Part shown: piece by piece, positions 10,802-24,400 of the stretch
Numbering within the stretch: position 1 is the first letter of the stretch
How the letters are laid out: the number at the start of each line of letters is the position of its first letter
Assembly: GCF_009017415.1 (NCBI RefSeq)
Contig: NC_092404.1
Coordinates: 124,001-188,000, forward strand
DNA: 64,000 bases
Source of the DNA: Aspergillus flavus
Lineage: Eukaryota; Ascomycota; Eurotiomycetes; Eurotiales; Aspergillaceae
Reading direction: 5' to 3'
The notes under the pieces: model-generated
What the model was told of the DNA's origin: nothing
Seen by the model: only the letters and a program-made list of their open reading frames with translations
Database searches by the model: none
Program-made: the position numbers and the translations under genes

Positions 10802-12489
10802 TCAAGGAGTGTGAGTGTATAGGAGATTCACCATCTGTTCCATCGAGGAATGATGAAGGAGGTCCTCCAGGCGAAGCTGAGGTGCGTGCTCTTGCAGTCG
10901 CAGAAGCACTTGTGACAAGCCCATAAGTTCACCGCCTGCTGTAAAATAGCATTCTGTTGGAGACACGATTGACTTCTTCGTCGATGGCAGAGTGTCTGTC
11001 CATGCTTGATGCACGGCCTCTCGTAAAGCAGCCACCTTAGGCTCGGAAAAGTCCGCACCAATGACAACATCTGGTACGGAGGATTCTCTGACCATTGGAA
11101 TCAAAGGCCGACCGGCTTGAAGTTCCTCCACCGATGGCAGGAAGGTAGTAGAAGGGCTCGAAGAGAAGGAGCGGATTGTCAAGCAGAGTTGGTCAAGCAA
11201 GTCCTCCGCCTGGATTGGGGACATGACTGATGTCGCTGTAATGAGGTCGATGTCAACATGATCACCTGCGGGAGTCGATAGAATTGATACATCCATAAGG
11301 TCTAGTTCCGAGCCAATGAAGCCAGGCTCATAGGAGCCATTACCCATCATCATAGCCCGGTCCGGATCAATATTCTGGTGCTGGATGACACTGCTGAAGC
11401 GCATCCACCGCGGCCAATCAGTGCACTGCTCGACGATTGAGCGGAATCCGAGTGACTCAAATGGCATGTTGGCCACCTGCTGGTTCTGGATAGTGCGAAG
11501 AAGGTCCATTACAGTCCAGTGGTCCTTGAATTGAGCGCGGACGGGGACCACATTAAGACACGGGCCGACAATCCGGTCGATGTTGTCAATTGCCAAGTTG
11601 CGGCCCGAGATGGTGTGGCCAAATACAACATCCGGCCGAGCTGCCATGCGAGCCAGGACTAGGGCCCAGGCGGATTTGGCAACAGTTGCAAAGGTGATGC
11701 CCTCGCTCGTGAGTTTCGTATTCGGCACCCGGCGCCGAACGGTGATAACCTCATCAGAAACATCTCGGAGGCCCGGCTTGTGGCGCTCCACAAAGTTTGT
11801 CATCGTTGATCCCTCCAGGAGGGATTGCCAGTGTTCAATGGCAGCAGCGTCATCGGAGGCTGGACAGAACGAAGTGAAGGTCGAGAAGGACGGGCTTGGA
11901 GATAGGGCTTGGCCGGCATAAGCGTTCTGCAAGGCTTCCCATATGGTGGGCAGTGAGACGCCGTCGTATTGTGCGTGTGAAATGCGCATGATGAGGCGAT
12001 GTGCGTGGCCGCGTCGCTGCTGTGCCAGAACGAATTGAATGAAGGGCTTCTCGATTTGAATATCGCCGGCTTTTCCTTCCTCGTACACTCTCTGGGTTGT
12101 TTCGTCGAGGTCATCAGTGGGAATAACCAGGAAGACCGGATCAAGTTGCCGGAGGACTACCTGCCAGAATTGGGAATCATGTTCTGTGAAGACGGTGCGA
12201 AGAATGCTGAAATGCCGTACCAGCTCGAAGCAACCCTGGCGGAGACGGTCAACATCTACCGGGTCGGAGCTCTCGAAGTAGAAGTAGTTGAGCATCCATC
12301 GGGGCCGCGTCATTGCACCGATCAGTGCGATTTCCTGCATGCTGGTGGTGGGGCAAATCTCCTCAACCTGGCCTTCTTCGACTCCAACTTTCGCAGCGAT
12401 TGTGTCCAGGAGGCTGGAATCACAAGTTGATGATCCTTTGCTCGGAGACAAGACAGGAGTCCCATCCCCAGGGGTGACAGGTGCGTTGG
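10802..12489 (-). other. NRPS terminal condensation-like (CT) domain and dead carrier remnant
   Basis: A full condensation-like domain with SHAQYDGVSLP (near 11980-11950) ends the chain assembly. Fungal CT domains of this kind release peptides by macrocyclisation. The last ~75 residues resemble a carrier domain but read TAGGELMG where GGDS is expected, so there is no serine for phosphopantetheine. Confidence 0.75.
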
Positions 12490-15400
12490 CTGTAGCCAGA
12501 GCGGCGATGTCGGCAAGAGAAGGATGGTTGAAAATATCAGCGACACTCAGGAAGATCTTGGAGGCACGAGCGAGGCTAACTAGCTTCATGGCAACGATAG
12601 AATCACCGCCCAGAGCAAAGAAACTATCGTCTGCCCCGATCGACTCACGATCGATCATAAGCACTTCCGCCCAGAGTCTAGTCAGTGTGAGTTCCATCTC
12701 CGTCTTGGGGGGCCTCTTGCCGGCGGTGGCCAGCGAATAGGTCTGCAGTTGAACGTCGGAGAGAGAATCGACCATGCGACTAAGCATATCCCGATCCGCT
12801 TTGCCAAAGGAGTCGGTTGGCATGGTCTTGAGGGGAATGAATAGGATGGGCAACAGGTAGTGGGGAACGGAGGTTTGCAGTGCAGATTGGACTGTGGTGA
12901 GCTCCTGCTGCAGGTTGGTAGTCATTGTATCGGTCAGACTGTCGATTTCGACGTCTGGAGACTGTATGGACTCATCGTAGAGGTATGCAACTAGCATGTT
13001 CCTGTTGCGGGACGAAACCAATGTAGTGTCCACCAAGACATCGTATGTTGAAGGAATGTGAGACTTGATTGTGTGCTCGAGCTCACGGGGATCGATGCGC
13101 TGACCGTACATCTTAAGTTGGGTATCTTTGCGTCCCAGATACTCAATGCTACCATTGACATTGAACTTAACCATGTCGCCGGTCCGGTAAACTCGAGTGA
13201 AGCCATCAGCAGGATATATGTGTTGCATCCAGTCGGGGCGATCGACGAATGCCGCCTCACTGGCTTGAGGATGGCCCATGTAGCCCTCCGACAGGACAGG
13301 TCCTTCAATGACCAGTTCACCCAAGCAGCCCAGAGGCGCGAGCTTGTTAACGTTTTCCGGCTCAGTAACCCACAGGCGACAACCAACCGGGAATCCGATA
13401 TTGGCAAATGAGTCCTTAGGATGGGTGAATTGTGACACGGAGCACCAGACCGATGCTTCGCTTGAGCCATAAGCGTTGAGAAGGGTATCAACCTTGCCCG
13501 CCCAGACCTTAAGGCTATCCTGAGTCGGGCACTCTCCGCTCAGAACTAACGTCTTCAACTTGGGAACATCAGTCGGGCGCAGGCTGTTGGCGATGGTCGG
13601 GGTCAGACAGGCCCAGTTTGCGCCTACTCGGTTGATAGCAGAAGCCAGATCCTTATTCTGATCATGTTCAGAGATAACACACACTGTGCCACCACTGAGA
13701 AGGGTTGTGAAGATCTCCGCGTAGCTGACATCGGATGTGTAGGCAGCAGCTTGCAAAACGCGGGATTTGGATGTAATCTTCACTGCAGAGCCATGGTTTC
13801 GAATACTGGTACAGATGGCCCTGTGGGCAATCGCCATGATCTGGGGCTTAGCGGTGCTGTCAGAGGTAAAGGCAAGGTATGCGGGCGATGAGGGGTCGAC
13901 GGCTGTCCGAGCTCGGGGCAGGTCAGTACTAGTAGCCGCGAGCTCAGAAGCTGTGGTTGCATCAGCGATGACCACATGGCTAGACCCGATAGCGGCAGCC
14001 AGGTCAGCATACTGTGGCGCCGCAATAACATGATCAATGCCAGTGTCATGGGCAATGTCCGTCAGACGGGAGACGGAGTCCTCTGGGTTCAGATTCACGC
14101 ATGCTCCGCCAGCCTTCATGATGGCGAGCTGTGAGACAATGGCCCACTTGGATTTATCAAAACACCAGCCTACAGTGCACCCCGCCGTCACCCCAAGCTT
14201 CACTAATACATCGCTGAACCGAGACGATAGCTGATCCAGTTCTTGATATGTCAGACTGCCATCCCAAGCATCTACTGCTTGACGCTGCGGGTGGAACCGT
14301 GACTGGACACTGAATAGATCATGCACACGAGCATTAACGGGTTCAATAGGGGCGCCCATCCAGTCGAGAAGCTGATCCACGTCAGTTTGGCCAGCCATGG
14401 TGAGATCCGTCATGAGAGTGTTCTGAGGCAGGCGGAAGAGCTGTAGGATCAGATTCTCATAATGCTGCAGCAACCATCCCATTTGTTGTTCGGGAATCAG
14501 CATATCATCGTATCTGACACGAACATCGAGTTCCGAGTCACCAAGGTGACACTCCACGATTAGTGGGTAGGTGTCGAACTCAAACTGCACCGAAGAGACT
14601 AGTTCCAGGTCCAGATCGTTCTCTGAATCCTCCAGAATAGGTTGGATAACAAACAGATGACCGAAATCAGCAATGGCTGAACCGTTGGGCTGCATTCGGC
14701 GGATATTCTGTAAGCCAAACTGTTCGAAGGGTGTCATATCGAGAGCCTGCTGTTGAATGCCGCCCATGAGCTCCTCAATTGTCTGAGCTTGATCTAAGCG
14801 GACTCGAAGGGGTACCGTTGCGATCATCGGTCCCATTATGTCCGCAGCACCATGAAGCGAGGTACTACGGCCGGAGAGAACATGGCCGAAGACGACATCA
14901 TGAGATGTAGTGTATCGGCTGAGGAGAAGAGACCAGGCCGATTTCAACACGGTGGGTGTAGTGAAAGTAAGGTTGTCCCTTTCCGGAAGGCGAATGTGCA
15001 GGGATCGTGTCTGGTTGGGTCGGAGAGATTTAGCAGAATGGGACGTGTTAGGGAATTGAGCGGGGAGATTTCCCTCAATCTGGGAGCTCCAGAAGGCCTC
15101 GGCTGCCTCACGGTCGCTGGTAGTGAGATGCTGGATGAATTTGCTGTATGGAACGACCGGGGGAAGGGCGGACAAGCCTTCCCGGTAAATGATCCCGACT
15201 TGCTCGAACATGGATCCCTGACTCCAGCCGTCGTAGGTAGCATGATGAGAGGTGTGAATCAGGAACGGGCGTGGATCGTTCTGGTCGCCAGGAACGACAG
15301 CGTTGCGCATCAAGGGTTGACCATGGACCATAGGCGAGAGCCTATCGGCCCTCACGTACTCTTCAACAGAGTCCTCCCATCGCCAAACAAGCGGCTCGGA

Positions 15401-18400
15401 GATAACAACCTGGAAGGACTTGGAATCAGCTGTGTAGATGATCCGAGTACGCATGATCGGCTGGAGCTGGGCCAAAGACTCCCAGGCTTGTTGGTATTTT
15501 TCTAGGTCGATATCAACAGGAAGACGGAAGACCTGTCGCGACACATAAGCCGTCTCATCCTTGGCGGTAAGCGCCATTAGTGCTTCCTGAGAAGGGTTGC
15601 AAGGGTAGATATCCTCAATCACACTGGCATCCACTGCACATTGAGTGGTCGCTTGGGTCAGGATATCTTTGACTTGGTCGCCTGGCAACAGACTGAAAGG
15701 CTCCGGTGGCGCATCATTAAGCTCCTTTCTGGAGGAAGAGCGGTCGAGATTCTCTGCCATCTTGTTCAATTTAGGATAATTAGTAACGTCAGCGACACTC
15801 ATAGAAAGCCCTGCCTTGCTGCCGGCGGCGACAAGTTTCATCGCAGCAATAGAATCTCCGCCGAGGTGGAAGAAGTGGTCGTCTACACCGATGCTGTCGG
15901 TGCCGAGCACACGAGCCCAGAGCTGTGCGAGAGCCTTCTCTGTTTCAGTTGAGGGGGCTTTCTTCTCCGCTTGGGAAAGGGCATAGGAGGCTAGTGTCTC
16001 TGGCGAGAGGCCGTTGCCAACCGTCCTCAATACCTTTCGATCCAGCTTGCGGGAGGGCGATAAGGGCATGTGTGAGACAGGGATAAAGAGTTGTGGCACC
16101 ATATGCTTGGGTAGAACCTCCCGCAGACGGGCTTGCAAGGCCTGGAAGCTTCGTCGAAGAGGGCCAGAGAGGGGAACAAGTAGGGAGTCAACGTCTCCAG
16201 AGGCAGCCTCAGGCACACAGATAAACGCTGTGAGGATCTTAAGACTGCCACGAGACTTCGGTGTTAAAACTTCAACCGCCACTTGGTATGAGTTGTCGTC
16301 GTATACAGTTCGAATACGATGTTCGATTTCGCCCATCTCAATGCGTTGCCCGTGGAGCTTCACCTGGGTGTCTTTGCGGCCGATGAATTTGAAGCTGCCG
16401 TCACGGTTGTATCTGACTAGATCACCCGAGCGGTACATGCGACCGTTGCCCTTGTCGTGCGGAATCCACCATTTAGGGGGATTAATGAATGCTGCTGCCG
16501 TCTTTTCAGGCTCGTTCAGATATCCTCTGGCAACGATTGGGCCCTCAATGAGGAGCTCTCCAGTGGAGCCAATAGGCAACAGTCGGTCAATATTATCTGG
16601 GTCCACGACCCACAGAGTGCAACCCAGCCCTCGGCCAATGTTAGTAGGGTCTTTTGTGAAACTGGTCTGGGAATTGCAGGTGGTGCAGACACAGCATTCG
16701 CTGGGTCCGTAGCTGTTGATAATCTGAACATGGTCAGACCATAAATTGACGACCTCTTTCGTGAGTGGCTCCCCACTGAGAACCAGAGTCTTGAGGGTGG
16801 GAATACGACTGGGGACCAAAAGACTAGCAACAGTAGTGGTAAGTTCCGTCCAAGTCACACGGTACTTGGCCATAGCTTCCGTAAGGGCATTCATCCTTTC
16901 GTACTCTGAGGGAACACAGACACACCCTCCCAGCATCAATGACCCAATGATTTCGTCAAAGGAGACATCGAAGGTGTAGGAGGCAAACTGGAAGGCGCGG
17001 GTACCAGGACCGACAGACATTTCGCTGAGATGCGCAATAAGGCCGGTTACAAGGGAGCGATGTTCCAAGATACTTCCCTTCGGCTTTCCGGTACTGCCAG
17101 AAGTATATACGATAAAGACAGCATTGGAAGGCTGGGCAATGGCACCAACAGGCTCATTCGGGCAGGGAAGGCTGTCCAGATAGTCGGCGCCGATTGGGAG
17201 CACACCCGATGGAGGGAGTAATGAAGAGAGCATTGCCGATGATGCCTGGTCACAAACAACCAGGCTAGCATCGAGGTCGTCAAGCAAGAGCTGGATTCGG
17301 TCCCTGGGATGCTCGGGATTAAACATGCAGCAAACACCACCAGCTTTCATAACCGCCAACATTGCGATAATGGTCCATGAGCATTTGTTGAAACAAAGAG
17401 GGATAATCATCTCTTGTTTGACACCACGCGAGATAAGCTCGTGAGCCAACTTCTCGGCCAACAGGTTAAGTTGACTGTAGGTAAGCTCGACATCATACGA
17501 GGAGATGGCGGGAGCGTCGGGTTGCCTGCGAACCTGCTCCTCAAATTGGTAGTGGACACAGGATTGGATAGTTTCAGGGCGATCCTTGTTCCATTCAAGG
17601 ATCTGCTGTAGGTCCTCCTCACTAATGGTTCCAATCTCCTCTAGCGCGTTGATACTATCGTCACCGCCTGCTTCTTGAATTGAGCTGAGACGCTCAATGG
17701 CACGGCTATAGCGACTGATGATCCGCTTGATTTCCTCACTAGAGATGACGTTATCGTCAAACTGAGCTTTGATGTCGACACCATCGTCGAGAAGGTTGCA
17801 CTCTATGATCAGCGCATAGGGATCTTGGTCATCGCGGTGGCTGGTTGGCACAGGAGTGAGTCCCAGGAAATCAGAGGCCTCAACTGGTGCCGCTTTTGGT
17901 TGAATGACGAGAAGATTCTGGAATTCAACAGCTTCTTTGGCCTGTTCACTCATAAGGCGAATGTTCTGAAGGCCGGTATGCTCAAAGGGCACCATATCCA
18001 AAAAGTTCTGTTGGATATTTTGGAGGAAGTCGAGCGGAGGTTGGCTACCATCTACCGCGATGCTGACGGGAACTGTCGCAATGGTAGGACCAACAACCTG
18101 GTTGATACCTGCAAGACCTGCATTGCGACCAGAGACTGTGACCCCGAAAGTCACCTTCTCGGTTTCCGTCAGACCAGCAAGAACAAAGGCCCAAGCTGCT
18201 TTCAGGATGGTGGTGAAGGTGATGTCGGACGGCTCCCTCGACAAATGCACTGCGCGGGTTATGGCCTGGTTCGGGTATGGTTGGTAGGTGCGATCTTGCA
18301 GGATAGGGTATGTCACAGAGGGCTCGGCGAACTGAGCAGTCCAGAACTCAGTAGCTGATTCAGGGGTGATTCCCTTGATGTACTGAATAAACCGGTTGTA

Positions 18401-21400
18401 GGGAACCTCTGGCAGAGCCATCTCGTTGTTGTATTCAGCAGAGACCTGCTTAGTAATGATAGGGATGGTCATTCCATCGTAGATTGAGTGGTGGGCAGTC
18501 CAGACAAAGTATTTCTGCGTGGCAGCAGATACTATTGCATAACGAGCCATTGGCTGGCCGTAATCTATTGGGTTTGACGAATCATTCTTCAGGTAGGCAT
18601 CCAAATCATCAGCAGACTCCCAGGTCATGGTTTGTTTCAGGACAACTTGGAACAAGCCATCAGACGCGTTAACCATGCGAGTACGCAAGATGGTGCTTCG
18701 CTCTGCGACCTTTTCCCAGGCCTCCTTGAATCGCGGTAGATCCAATGTGTCTGGGAGGGCAAAGATTGTTTGATTAGTGTATGAGGCGGCGTTCTGGCGG
18801 TTCAAAACCATGAGGCCTTCCTGGAGGGGTGTGCAAGGGTAAATATCTTCAACGGCGGTGCGTGAAATACCACACAGCGAGGCGGCCTCAGTAGCGAGCC
18901 GCTCTGAATCAAGCTGCGGTGGTAGCAGGGAGAATGGCTCCAGCTGGTGCTCCTCACTTTGGTCAAGCAGGCTAAGTTCCTTGGCCATTGCAGACAAGGT
19001 AGGCTTCTGGAAGACTGAATTGATGGTGAGAGCAAGACCCTGGTTCCTAGCGGCGGCCACAAGTTTCATAGCTCCGATTGAATCACCACCGAGGCGGAAG
19101 AAGCTGGCAGAGGGGTTAACGGTGCTGCTATCCGAGAGTTCGAGAACCTCAACCCAGAGAGCAAGCAAGATCTTCTCATTTGCGGTCAACGCTACACACT
19201 CCTCAACGGTCACGAGTTGATACTGCTTCAGTTGCTGTTCATTCAGACCGTCAACAAGCTTCTGCAGGGCCGCCCGTTCCAATGGGAGACCGTTGACAGG
19301 AAGGTAGAGCGTTGGGATCAACTCTTCTGGCAGATAGCTTCCGAGTGTTTCTTTAAGATCTGTAAATTTAGCCCGATGTCCGTCAGTGACAGGCATCAGA
19401 GACGCCTCTGCCTTGGCATTGTTGACCTCAGAGTGGAAGACGGCCATGCACTGGCGTGCACCCAGCTGATTCAAGCTTATCACCTCAACAACAGCATCCT
19501 CCGTGTCTGGCAGGGCCATCGAAAGTCGATTTTGAATGGAAGCCAGGTCGAACGTGCGACCATTCAACGTCCGACTGACAGCCTTCAATCTCTGAAGCTC
19601 TTCGCCGCGCGAGTGTGAGATGACATCCACGCTCGACAAACTCATTTCAGGGGTATCAGCAAGAGTCGCGAGCACATTAGTGAAAGCTTGCATCAGTTCG
19701 TTCGCTTGAGAGTCGCTGAGGATGGCCGTAAGATATGTCATGTGGATCTCGACACCAGGTACATCGTGGGTGGTGATACACAGACTGATGTCATACTATC
19801 GTACAAGTTAGTAAGATCTATGATTTCAGCTCTGGGATTAATAGAATTACCTCAGTTGGATCGGCTTGGTCCACGATATGGAAATCAACCTGAGGAGCTG
19901 GGCCTCGGCTGGGCTGCCGTTGCAATGACAGGACGGTATTGAATAAGGCCACATCCTTGTTGCCCAGCTCATGTTGGATCGCTGCGAGTGATGTCTGTTG
20001 ATGAGGAAGGCTGTTCATATAGCTCAGTTGAATATCCTTCAGCAACTTGTAGACCGACATGTCATCGACCAGCTGCATTCTGGAGACAAGTAGGTTGATG
20101 AACGGGCCCACTGCGTCATAAATCCCATCAAGGGGCACGTCACGGCCCGAAGCCATGTAGCCGAACATGACATCTTCCTGCGATGTGTAGGCCCGGAGGA
20201 CCATTCCCCAAGCAGCCTGGACAAGGTTGCTCATAGTAATACTTTGTGACTCGCAGAACTTTTGCAGTTTTCCGTCTTCATCGATATGAATGAGCATGTC
20301 TTTGTAAGTCTTGGTCTCAGACCCGCTGTCTCCGTTGCTGATACGCATGTTGGGGAAATGGCAAGACTGAGCACCAGCCAAACGGTCGGTCCAGTACTTG
20401 AGGGACGCAGATTTAGACAGGCCACCCAGGTAGCGAATGTATTCGCTGTATAGGGGGCCTGGCCCAGCGGGCAACGTATTTTCATACGCAGAGACAAAAT
20501 CGCGGACTAAAAGTGCCAGCGAGGTGCCATCGACCAGGGTGTGGCTCAGTTCGATTTGGCAGTAGATCGATTGGGGGCCTTCACAAATGGTCAGGCGGTG
20601 ACCAGGAACGGGCTTGGTGTAGTCTGGAGATTGCTGGCCTTGGAAAAGCGAGACAACATCCGTTCCGGAGAAAGTGAGGCGCTGAACCGCTGCTTGGTAT
20701 GATCGCAGTACGAGCTGGTCATAAACCCCATCTCCAGACAATGAACCGATGAAGACCGTTCGCAAGATAGAATGACGGTCCACGGTTTGCTGCCATGCTT
20801 TTAGCAGACGTGGGAGGTCCACGGCACCAACATCCGATCTAGGTAAAACTTCAAAAAGCTGACGAACCTCATAGGTGCCAGGTCGTCGGGTCTGACTAAG
20901 AAGGATACCCTCCTGGATTGGCGAGCATGGGTACAAATCTTCCACATTGTCAGGAGAAATTCCCAGTGCCGGCAAGACAGTGTTTGTGAAGTTCGACAAA
21001 GCAGGGTAACTGATCTTCATGAGAGGGAAGTCACTGAGGGTATGCTCCACCGAGCTGGCCACTAAATCTTGAACGGCAAATTGGATGGCCTTCTCGCATC
21101 GGTTGATCCAATCACGGACCTGTTCCTGGCGGCCCATATCGCGATTAAAAAAGAACGAGACGCCCAGCTGACCGAAGGAGACAGCGGCAGAGATATCAAA
21201 GACCGCCAAGCGACCCATGCCCTCACCGATGTTCTGGACCTCTTCATCCACACGAAGGGGCTCTTCTTTCAACAGAGCATCACTTCGCTCCAGTTGTTGT
21301 GCTTGTCCGAGATAGTTGAAACAGATTTCCATGGCCCTGTGATCATTGAAAGCCTTGCGACCTTCGGCACTGTAATGGCGGCAGCTAAAGTAAGAGAAGC

Positions 21401-24400
21401 CATTATCGTTGAAGGAACGACGAACATCTTTTGTTCTCTTGATACCATCCTTGATACTTTCATCCTTCCTCATGCGCCTGTGCACTGGATAGAAGGTAGT
21501 AAACCATCCGACCGTTTCCGATAGGTCGATGGAGTTATCCCACGGTTCTCTGCCATGGCCTTCGCTGAAGATCGCAGGCACTGCACGGTCTGTGAAGGTC
21601 TGGTTGAAGGATTGCTGGATGGCCGCCAGGAGGATGTCAATAGGTTCGGTTCGGAGTGCTGTGTTTGCCGCTCCAAGCAGGAGTGAGGTGGTGTTGTCAT
21701 CAATGGTGAAATGAACTTCCTCGACATTCTTCCATGTGGGTAATTCTTGCATCCCCCAGTATAGGAGGTTGGCAGGGGGAATGTCGGTTGGCAATACCGA
21801 CTTTGGAGCCAGTTGCTCTCCGAAGTGGCATTGCTCTTGTGCCCAGTTGTGGAATGGCATTGGAGCATGAGGGCTACTACCTTGTGACAACAGGGAGGCT
21901 TCCAGCTGAGCGACAATGACATGCCATGAGACAGCATCAACGACCAGATGATGCGCGATGAGAGAGAGGAGTTGTCCCTCTCGGCAATCAGGACTTGACT
22001 CTCCTCTCTCCTCGTCACAAAGATTAAAGTGATCCACAACAAAGATCGGTCCGTTCTCGATGTCGACGTTGCGTTGAGAGGAGTTAATCACGTCGAGCAT
22101 CTCCTGGCGGCTGGCTGCTGAATGAAAACCAATCTTGAAGGAGCCATTGGACTGGCTCTGCACCATCTGCGACCACTCCCCGTTGTCGCCTCTGATAAAC
22201 TTCGCACGCAACATGGAGTTCCTAGCCACAATTTGCTCAATGGCAGATGAAACTGCGGCCGTCGAGACGGGGCGGGTCAAGCGCAACAAAACGCTCTGGT
22301 TGTAATGATGCTGGGTCGCCTGGCGCACAACGTCGTTGAAGTACACCTTCTGGATGGGCGATAGGCCGAAGGGCACATCGTACTTTTCTTGTCTAGTGAC
22401 AGCGCGGTCGCCGAGTGAGCTTGCACGGCTGACCACTGCCGCCAACGACTTCGGGAGCAAAATATCTTGAACTGTAAGCTTGATTCCAGTGGCTCTGCAG
22501 CGGGAGACAACCTGCATAGCAGTGATTGAATCTCCGCCCAAGCTCATGAATGATCGGTTCAAGCCAATAGACTTCTCAGGGATATTCAGAACTTGACTCC
22601 ACACCTGTGCCAGCTGCTTCTCCAGGGCGGTTGTTGGCAGATTAACACTGGCGGAGGAGATATTCACAATCCTGCGGTAGGTTTCTTCGGTTATGCCGGT
22701 GACCCAGCGTGTGATCGGTACGCGGTTAATCTTCCGTGATGCAGTCAACGGGATGGAGTCCAAGACAATCCAGACAGAGGGAACCATGTAGCTAGGCAGT
22801 ACGCTCGACAGTTCCTCCTCAATCTCCATGATAAGTGGCTGAGCCGTGGACTTCGCATCATCAGAAACGAGCTCGACGCAATCGCCTTCAAGGGCCAATG
22901 GTTGAAGATCTGAAAGTGCCACCACTGCAACGAGCTTGCCTTTACAGGGGCCGGCCTTGGGAAGGGTGACCATTCCGGCCTCGACCGCTCTTTGAGCACG
23001 GAGGTGGAACTCAATCTCGCCCAACTCGATACGCTGGCCGTGGAACTTGACTTGGCTGTCCTTGCGACCGGCAATGTTCAGAGTTCCATCGGGGTTGTAA
23101 CGAACGAGATCACCAGTGCGATAGAATTTGTACTGAGGTGTCTCCTTTCCTTGCATCCATGCTGGGCTCTCAACGAAGGCATCTCTCGTCTTTTCCGGCT
23201 CGTTCAGATAGCCTCGTGCGACATTCGGCCCTTCAATGAGCAGCTCACCCACACAGCCGACAGGGGTAAGGCGATTATAGTCAGAAGTTTCCACGACCCA
23301 GTACCGGCAGGCGGTGCCAGTGCCAATGTTTGCAGGCGAGACAGTAGCACTCGGGTTTGCATGAGATGCCCAAATAGTACATTCTGCCGGTCCGTAAGAG
23401 TCAATCATGTTTACTTGGCTTGCCCAGCGATCGACCAGGCTTTGCGAGACGGCTTCACCACCAAGAGTGAGTGTCTCCAGATGAGGAACCTCTTTGGGGT
23501 CCAACAAAGCAGCGACTGTCGGGGTCATGAACGTCCATGTGATTTGCATAGAGTTGATCACCCCAGCAAGATTGTTGATTCGGTCGTGCTCAGTGGGAAT
23601 GCAGAGAGTGCCTCCCTTCATCAGCGTAAAGAACGTTTCGCCCATGCTAACATCGAAGGTGAACGAAGCAAACTGCAGCACCCGGGAACCTGGTCCACCA
23701 AAGCCTAGACCTTCACCGTGCTGGGTGGCCACGGTGCAAACGGAATTGTGCTGAACGATGATTCCCTTGGGTTTTCCAGTACTACCAGACGTAAAGATCA
23801 TGAAAACTGGGTTGGTAGGCTGGACTTGAAGCGAGGCGAGCTGGGATGTCGAGACAGGAGCCAACTCTTGGATTAGTGTCTTGGTGATCGGGACAACGGA
23901 AGCTGAGACGGATCCAAAGAGGCCCTGGTGTTGAGGCGAGGTAAGGACGAGGTGGGAGCCCGTGTCTTCAATTAGGGCCTGAAGACGGGTTACTGGGTGG
24001 TCAGGGTTCAGCATGACGCAGGCTCCTCCTGCCTTGATAACGGCGACCATGGTGACCACTGTCCAGACGGACTTGTCGAAGCACAGAGGCAGCAGAGTCT
24101 CGGGCTTGACGGAGTATTCGCTAGACAGATGATAAGCCAATCTTGAGGACAGCTCATCGAGTTCACGGTAGGTCAGATTTCCGTCCCACGCCTCAATGGC
24201 CATATTTTCGGGGTTGAGAGTGGCTTGTTGGGAGATCTTCTCGTGGACACACTCATTGACCGCGGTCGGTGCTACAGCGTTCCACTCCCAGATCTGCTGC
24301 TCATCCTCTTTGCTGAAGAGATCGATATCCCCTAGTTTCACATCGGCAGACGGACGAATGATCTGTCGCAAGACATGTTCAAAGTGACCCAGAAGCTTCT

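Noticed and set aside
14852..15505. 217-residue plus-strand frame inside the NRPS and many similar ones
   Set aside because: Antisense to conserved C/A domain coding sequence. No recognisable motif.
19796..19850. Two separate large NRPS genes, breaking at about 19.8 kb (similarly at 27.7 kb and 30.0 kb)
   Set aside because: Each break is a 55-67 base intron with good donor and acceptor, in phase with both flanks. The joins at 27.7 and 19.8 kb fall inside condensation domains and the one at 30.0 kb inside A1, so it is one gene.
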